64,000 nt of DNA from Micromonospora lupini str. Lupac 08 (GTDB taxonomy: Bacteria > Actinomycetota > Actinomycetes > Mycobacteriales > Micromonosporaceae). A program made the translations under genes and the position numbers. Position 1 is the stretch's first letter, and each line of letters starts with the position of its first letter. Below are positions 60,336-64,000 of this stretch, piece after piece. The DNA is taken from contig NZ_HF570108.1 in NCBI RefSeq assembly GCF_000297395.2, positions 4,367,910 through 4,431,909 of the forward strand, given 5' to 3'. Below the pieces are notes generated by a model. That model was given only the letters and a program-made list of their open reading frames with translations, was not told the origin of the DNA and did not search any database.

Positions 60336-63300
60336 CGACGTTCTCCCCCGCTCGTCGCCTTGATCTCTGCGGCCAACTCGTCGACCGACCACTCCCGAGC
60401 GGTACGGGCATGCCAGCCCGCTTCCGCATACGCCCGGTCGCGATCTTCCGTCTCCGGATCGTCGGACGGACCGGTGAGCACGATCGCGATCCGTCGGTCG
60501 GGCCAGGCCAACTCAGCCTGCCAGCCCTGGTCGCCCAGCTCGTAGCCGACGACCGGTGCGGGCAGATCCTGCCGTGCGAGCTGCTGAACCAGCTGATCCA
60601 AGGTGTTCTCGGCCGGGTCCAGGTAACGCAGGACTTCCCGCCACGGCGACTCCGTGTCGAGCGTTTCGGGCTCGGCGACCGCCGGCTGCGCCGCGACGCC
60701 AAGCCACGTTGCCGTCTCCTCGTCAAGCGGCAACGCGCGTTGAGCCAGCACGAACCCCGTGCCCTCAGTGACCGCCATTGAGGCCGGCTCGAAGGCTTCA
60801 AGTGTGGACACGGCGAGCTGACCCGCATCGCCGCCACCATTGCCGAGGAACTGGATGACGTTGCCCCAGGCAAGCCACGCGGCCCAGCGGTCCTTGTGGC
60901 CCTCATCTGTGACCGCGGCGGGCAGATCATCGATGACGGCGAGAGCTGACATCGTCGGTATCGGTTTGCTGCGCGCGTCGAGGACGATCGTCACCGGGCA
61001 GCCCGCATTGTCCTGAGATCGCGCGACCATGATGTGGCGCGCGGTCGACGGGGGCAGAGATTCTCCACGCAGAGCGGCGGTCAACCTCTCCGCGACGCCT
61101 ACGGAGTCGGTGGTGCTGTTGTCCCGGGCCTGCTTGAGCATGCCCCACAGAGCGGCTTCCGCCCGTCGCTGCCAACGGGTGAGCTCAGGATCGGCAAGGA
61201 AGCGCATGAGCTGATCGATCGGATTGACCCAGATCGTCTCCTCAAGCTCTGCGGGATCCACGCCAGGAAGCATGCCGCGGAACTTGTCCCTGGCGGTCTG
61301 CTTGCTCAGTCCGCCATACGGCATCCACCGCCCCTGCCCCTCCGCGCTCCCCCAGGTCTTGACGTCGTCCCAGGTCGCGGCGAAAACCAGATAGCCGTGG
61401 GCGCGCAGCCGTCCACGTTTCTCCGCGTCGTCCGCGAGCCGGTTGTACTGCGACGACGCGTGATACTTGAAGCCGTCGAGGTAGACAGCCACCTCTGGCG
61501 ACGGGGCGTCCAGGCGCTTGAAGTGGACGTCGGGCCGGGTGCCTCGAACGGTGTTCTGCAGTTTCATCTGCCAGTGGGTGACGCTCTGGCCGTTGTCCCG
61601 AACGAACCGAAGGTCGGCGATGCGGGCACCGTCATGATCGGTGCGCCGGTCGATCCGCAGGCCCGAATTGGGTGCCTCACCGAGCGCCAGCAACTTGGTG
61701 AGGAAACGTGCCTCCAACTCGCTCTCCACCTGGTGGATCAGCGAAATCTCGTCAGTGCGGGTGCCCTCCTGGACGTCCCAGTTGTCGAGGAGCTTGTCCA
61801 GCATGCCCAACGCCTCGTCACGGCTCATCAGGGCGAAGTGCTCGTTGCGCGCGTGACGGAGGAGACAGCGGTGACACACCGCCCTGCCTTCGTTTCGGCA
61901 GACGCAGTCGGCAATGCGCTGCCGCGCGAGCTCCAGGACCGCCCAGAACTCCTCCGGTTTGGCGAGACGGTGCAGATAGCCGGTGCCTTGCGGCTGGGTG
62001 TCGTAGACGACCACGAAGTTCCGCGTTCCGTCGCTCTGCCCGTCCGGCATCGTGGCCGACACAGCCTGAAGGTGTGCGGGATCCCCGCCGTACTGTGCGG
62101 CGATTCCGAGGCGGATAGCGGCGGCGAACGACGCGATGCGCTCCTGCACGACGGCGGTCGCAGCGGGGATCAGGATGCGCAGCGCCTCGGTCTCCAGCTC
62201 GTGGGCGAGGATCAGATCGACGTGGGCGTCCGCAGCGGCGGGCGAGCGGCGGTACGGGCACCAGGGCCGGTGGTGCTCGGCGCCCTTCACGACGGTCGAC
62301 CCGGAGGCCTCTGCGGCGAGTTGTTGGCTCACCGCGGGGACACCGTCGACCGTGGTCCCGCCGCAGGAGGTGCAGGTGTGGAACCGGTTGATTCGCACCT
62401 CCTCGCCCGCGAAGAGTTCAGCCGCCCGGTCGTAGCGCTGCACCCCAAGGTTGAAGTGCCGGATCATCGCGTGCCGGCTGTAGTCGACGCCGAACGTGTC
62501 ATGAGCGTGCCGCCAGGACGAATCGACCTTGGCGGGGTCCACGTCAACGGCGACAGTGGTGGCGTAGAACCGTCGGTCCCGGTCGTCGCTGTCGTCACGG
62601 ATGCGGGCGTCGTCGCGCTTGTCGCGGCTCAGCACCCGGGTCGGTTGGAGAACCTGGAACAGCCGGCCGTGATCGGCGATGCCCGGGTCCGCGCATCGCG
62701 GGCAGGCGCTGGTGTCCTCCTTGGCGAGGTGGGTGCGGACGTAGCCGCACTGGGCACAGACCCGCCACTGCTCGTACGCCGGCCGGTCCGCTGGGCCGAC
62801 GTCGAGCCCGGAGATCTCGTGTTTGTAGCCCCGGACGTAGTAGCTGTTGCCAGGGGCGATCTCAACCAGCGCCTGCCGGGCTGGGCGCGCGTACTCGCGA
62901 AGTTCGCTGTGGAACCGACGGTCGCCGTCGGTCTTGTCCTCCCAGGTGAGGGTGGCTTCCAGGTCGGTCCGGCTGTCGATGAGCGCATAGTTGGGCAGCA
63001 GACCGAACTCGACCAGGGTGCCGTGGGCGGCAGCCGCGCTGACCTCTCGCAGGCGGCGGCGGACCGCACCCTCCTCGGCCTTCAACATCTTGATCTCGCG
63101 GGCGTGGTCCGGGTCGCTGGGCACCAGCGTGCCCCGGGCGGTGGCAAGCTCCTGCATCCGTCGACGCAGGTCGGCCAACCGGAACTCCCAGACCTCGTCG
63201 GCTTCCTTGACCCGGTGGACGATGCCGTCCACCGCGAACTCACGCAGCTGGTCGGCGGCGGCCCGCAGGACCTTGTCGCCGAAGAGGGCCAGGAATTCCT

Positions 63301-64000
63301 CCACCAGCCGGCCGCCGTCGCGACGACCAGCCTCGGCGAGGCCCGTCAGCCATCCGGTCGGGCCGAACAGCACGTGCGCCCGCCGTGGCATTGGCAGCAC
63401 TCCGGCCAGCCGCCCACGGGCGGCCAGGTCGATCAGGTGGGCGAGGTACTGGCGGCGCAGGATCTCCACGGCGGAGAGAAAGCAGCCGGGCGGGACGATC
63501 TGGCCGGCGATCATGTCGCGGGGATCGGTGAGGTAGTAGCGATCCCGCTCAGTTCGCCCGACCAGGGTCAGCACGAGCGCATTGCCGCTCTTGCGGCCGG
63601 CGCGTCCTGCCCGCTGGACGTAGTTGGCCGGGCCGTGCGGGAGCGACGCCAGCACCACCGCGGAGAGGGCGCCGATGTCGATGCCCATTTCCAGTGTGGG
63701 CGTGCAGGAGAGCACGTTGGGGTCGGTGTAGCGCTCGCCTTCGCGGAACTGCTTCTCCACCGTCTCCCGCTGGGCGCGGGTGAGCATGCCGGTGTGTTCG
63801 CCGGTGACCACCCGGAACACCGGGCTGTCCAGGTAGAGCCGCCGGTAGTAGTCGTCGGCAGCGGTGTCGTCGTGGGCGGCCTGGAGTTGGCCGCGGCAGC
63901 GATACTGTCGGCACGGCTGGCCGATCCAGTCGGCCACCCGGTCGGGGTGCTCGGTCTGCTGCCAGTGGCAGGTGTCGCAGCCGACCCCGGCATTCACGGC
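60332..64000 (-). CDS. DEAD/DEAH-type helicase with DUF1998/MZB and nuclease-like C-terminus, partial
   Basis: The 1222 C-terminal codons; the 5' part lies beyond the right edge. The helicase C-lobe reads LSCTPTLEMGIDIGALSAVV and NYVQRAGRAGRKSGNALVL. A Zn-like Cys cluster DCVCRNEGRAVCHRCLLRH is typical of the DUF1998/MrfA-like Zn domain. Further down, RPDVHFKRLD, VAVYLDGFKYHASS and RLRAHGYLVFAATWDDV resemble Vsr/DUF559-type PD-(D/E)XK nuclease patterns (inferred). Such helicases occur in DNA repair (MrfA) and in phage-defence loci such as Druantia. It is translationally coupled to the UvrD-type gene. Confidence 0.82.
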   Translation of the reverse strand, partial: AVNAGVGCDTCHWQQTEHPDRVADWIGQPCRQYRCRGQLQAAHDDTAADDYYRRLYLDSPVFRVVTGEHTGMLTRAQRETVEKQFREGERYTDPNVLSCTPTLEMGIDIGALSAVVLASLPHGPANYVQRAGRAGRKSGNALVLTLVGRTERDRYYLTDPRDMIAGQIVPPGCFLSAVEILRRQYLAHLIDLAARGRLAGVLPMPRRAHVLFGPTGWLTGLAEAGRRDGGRLVEEFLALFGDKVLRAAADQLREFAVDGIVHRVKEADEVWEFRLADLRRRMQELATARGTLVPSDPDHAREIKMLKAEEGAVRRRLREVSAAAAHGTLVEFGLLPNYALIDSRTDLEATLTWEDKTDGDRRFHSELREYARPARQALVEIAPGNSYYVRGYKHEISGLDVGPADRPAYEQWRVCAQCGYVRTHLAKEDTSACPRCADPGIADHGRLFQVLQPTRVLSRDKRDDARIRDDSDDRDRRFYATTVAVDVDPAKVDSSWRHAHDTFGVDYSRHAMIRHFNLGVQRYDRAAELFAGEEVRINRFHTCTSCGGTTVDGVPAVSQQLAAEASGSTVVKGAEHHRPWCPYRRSPAAADAHVDLILAHELETEALRILIPAATAVVQERIASFAAAIRLGIAAQYGGDPAHLQAVSATMPDGQSDGTRNFVVVYDTQPQGTGYLHRLAKPEEFWAVLELARQRIADCVCRNEGRAVCHRCLLRHARNEHFALMSRDEALGMLDKLLDNWDVQEGTRTDEISLIHQVESELEARFLTKLLALGEAPNSGLRIDRRTDHDGARIADLRFVRDNGQSVTHWQMKLQNTVRGTRPDVHFKRLDAPSPEVAVYLDGFKYHASSQYNRLADDAEKRGRLRAHGYLVFAATWDDVKTWGSAEGQGRWMPYGGLSKQTARDKFRGMLPGVDPAELEETIWVNPIDQLMRFLADPELTRWQRRAEAALWGMLKQARDNSTTDSVGVAERLTAALRGESLPPSTARHIMVARSQDNAGCPVTIVLDARSKPIPTMSALAVIDDLPAAVTDEGHKDRWAAWLAWGNVIQFLGNGGGDAGQLAVSTLEAFEPASMAVTEGTGFVLAQRALPLDEETATWLGVAAQPAVAEPETLDTESPWREVLRYLDPAENTLDQLVQQLARQDLPAPVVGYELGDQGWQAELAWPDRRIAIVLTGPSDDPETEDRDRAYAEAGWHARTAREWSVDELAAEIKATSGGERR

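Noticed and set aside
1..64000. tRNA, rRNA, CRISPR or IS elements
   Set aside because: No such sequences were recognised in reading the window on both strands; short repeats found are described separately.

Overview
The window is high-GC actinobacterial DNA. Dense overlapping reading frames, many GTG starts, leaderless-type promoters, F420-type LLM oxidoreductase, YbaB/WXG-type secretion genes and the overall gene style point to Micromonosporaceae (Micromonospora-like). No rRNA, tRNA, CRISPR array or insertion sequence was recognised. Genus assignment is inference.

Left part (1-11.1 kb): the 5' part of a LuxR-family ATPase regulator, a TetR regulator, an SDR dehydrogenase and a complete branched-chain-amino-acid-type (Liv) ABC transporter operon. 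Three related 15-bp palindromes sit at the LuxR, SDR and liv promoters, which suggests one TetR regulon. Next are a secreted cutinase/PET-hydrolase-type esterase and a large-subunit catalase.

11.1-22 kb: an F420-type oxidoreductase; a tightly overlapping acyltransferase-3 / alanine racemase / D-Ala-D-X ligase operon that looks like a split VanT plus ligase; a convergent response regulator / histidine kinase / GerMN-like lipoprotein operon; a PAP2 phosphatase; a stand-alone winged-helix regulator; and an XRE regulator.

22-35.6 kb: a giant secreted subtilase with a Kelch-repeat region, a paralogous winged-helix regulator, and a formate module. The module has an OFA-family (oxalate/formate type) MFS carrier convergent with a three-gene membrane formate dehydrogenase whose catalytic subunit is a selenoprotein: an in-frame UGA at 34062-34064 is followed by a SECIS-like hairpin. 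A PrsW-type protease follows.

35.6-49.5 kb: housekeeping and accessory genes (ASCH, NUDIX, DHFR-like, ECF sigma with SnoaL-like tail, VOC, membrane proteins, NarL-type two-component pair, gamma-glutamyltransferase, two TetR regulators with palindromic operators and divergent targets, a DHA2-type MFS exporter). Gene remnants lie at 38.4 and 39.3 kb. A non-coding stretch at 49.0-49.5 kb carries a GGGGCCT heptamer tandem repeat and a 20-bp direct repeat.

49.5-64 kb: an NhaA antiporter fused to a DsbA-like thioredoxin domain; a type VII secretion-associated toxin/immunity locus whose toxin gene carries a frameshift; further decayed gene ends; small proteins; a Ser/Thr kinase; and at the right edge two overlapping genes, a UvrD-type helicase with a RelE-like N-terminus and a DUF1998/MZB-type helicase with a nuclease-like tail. 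These two look like a defence or DNA-processing module that continues beyond the window.
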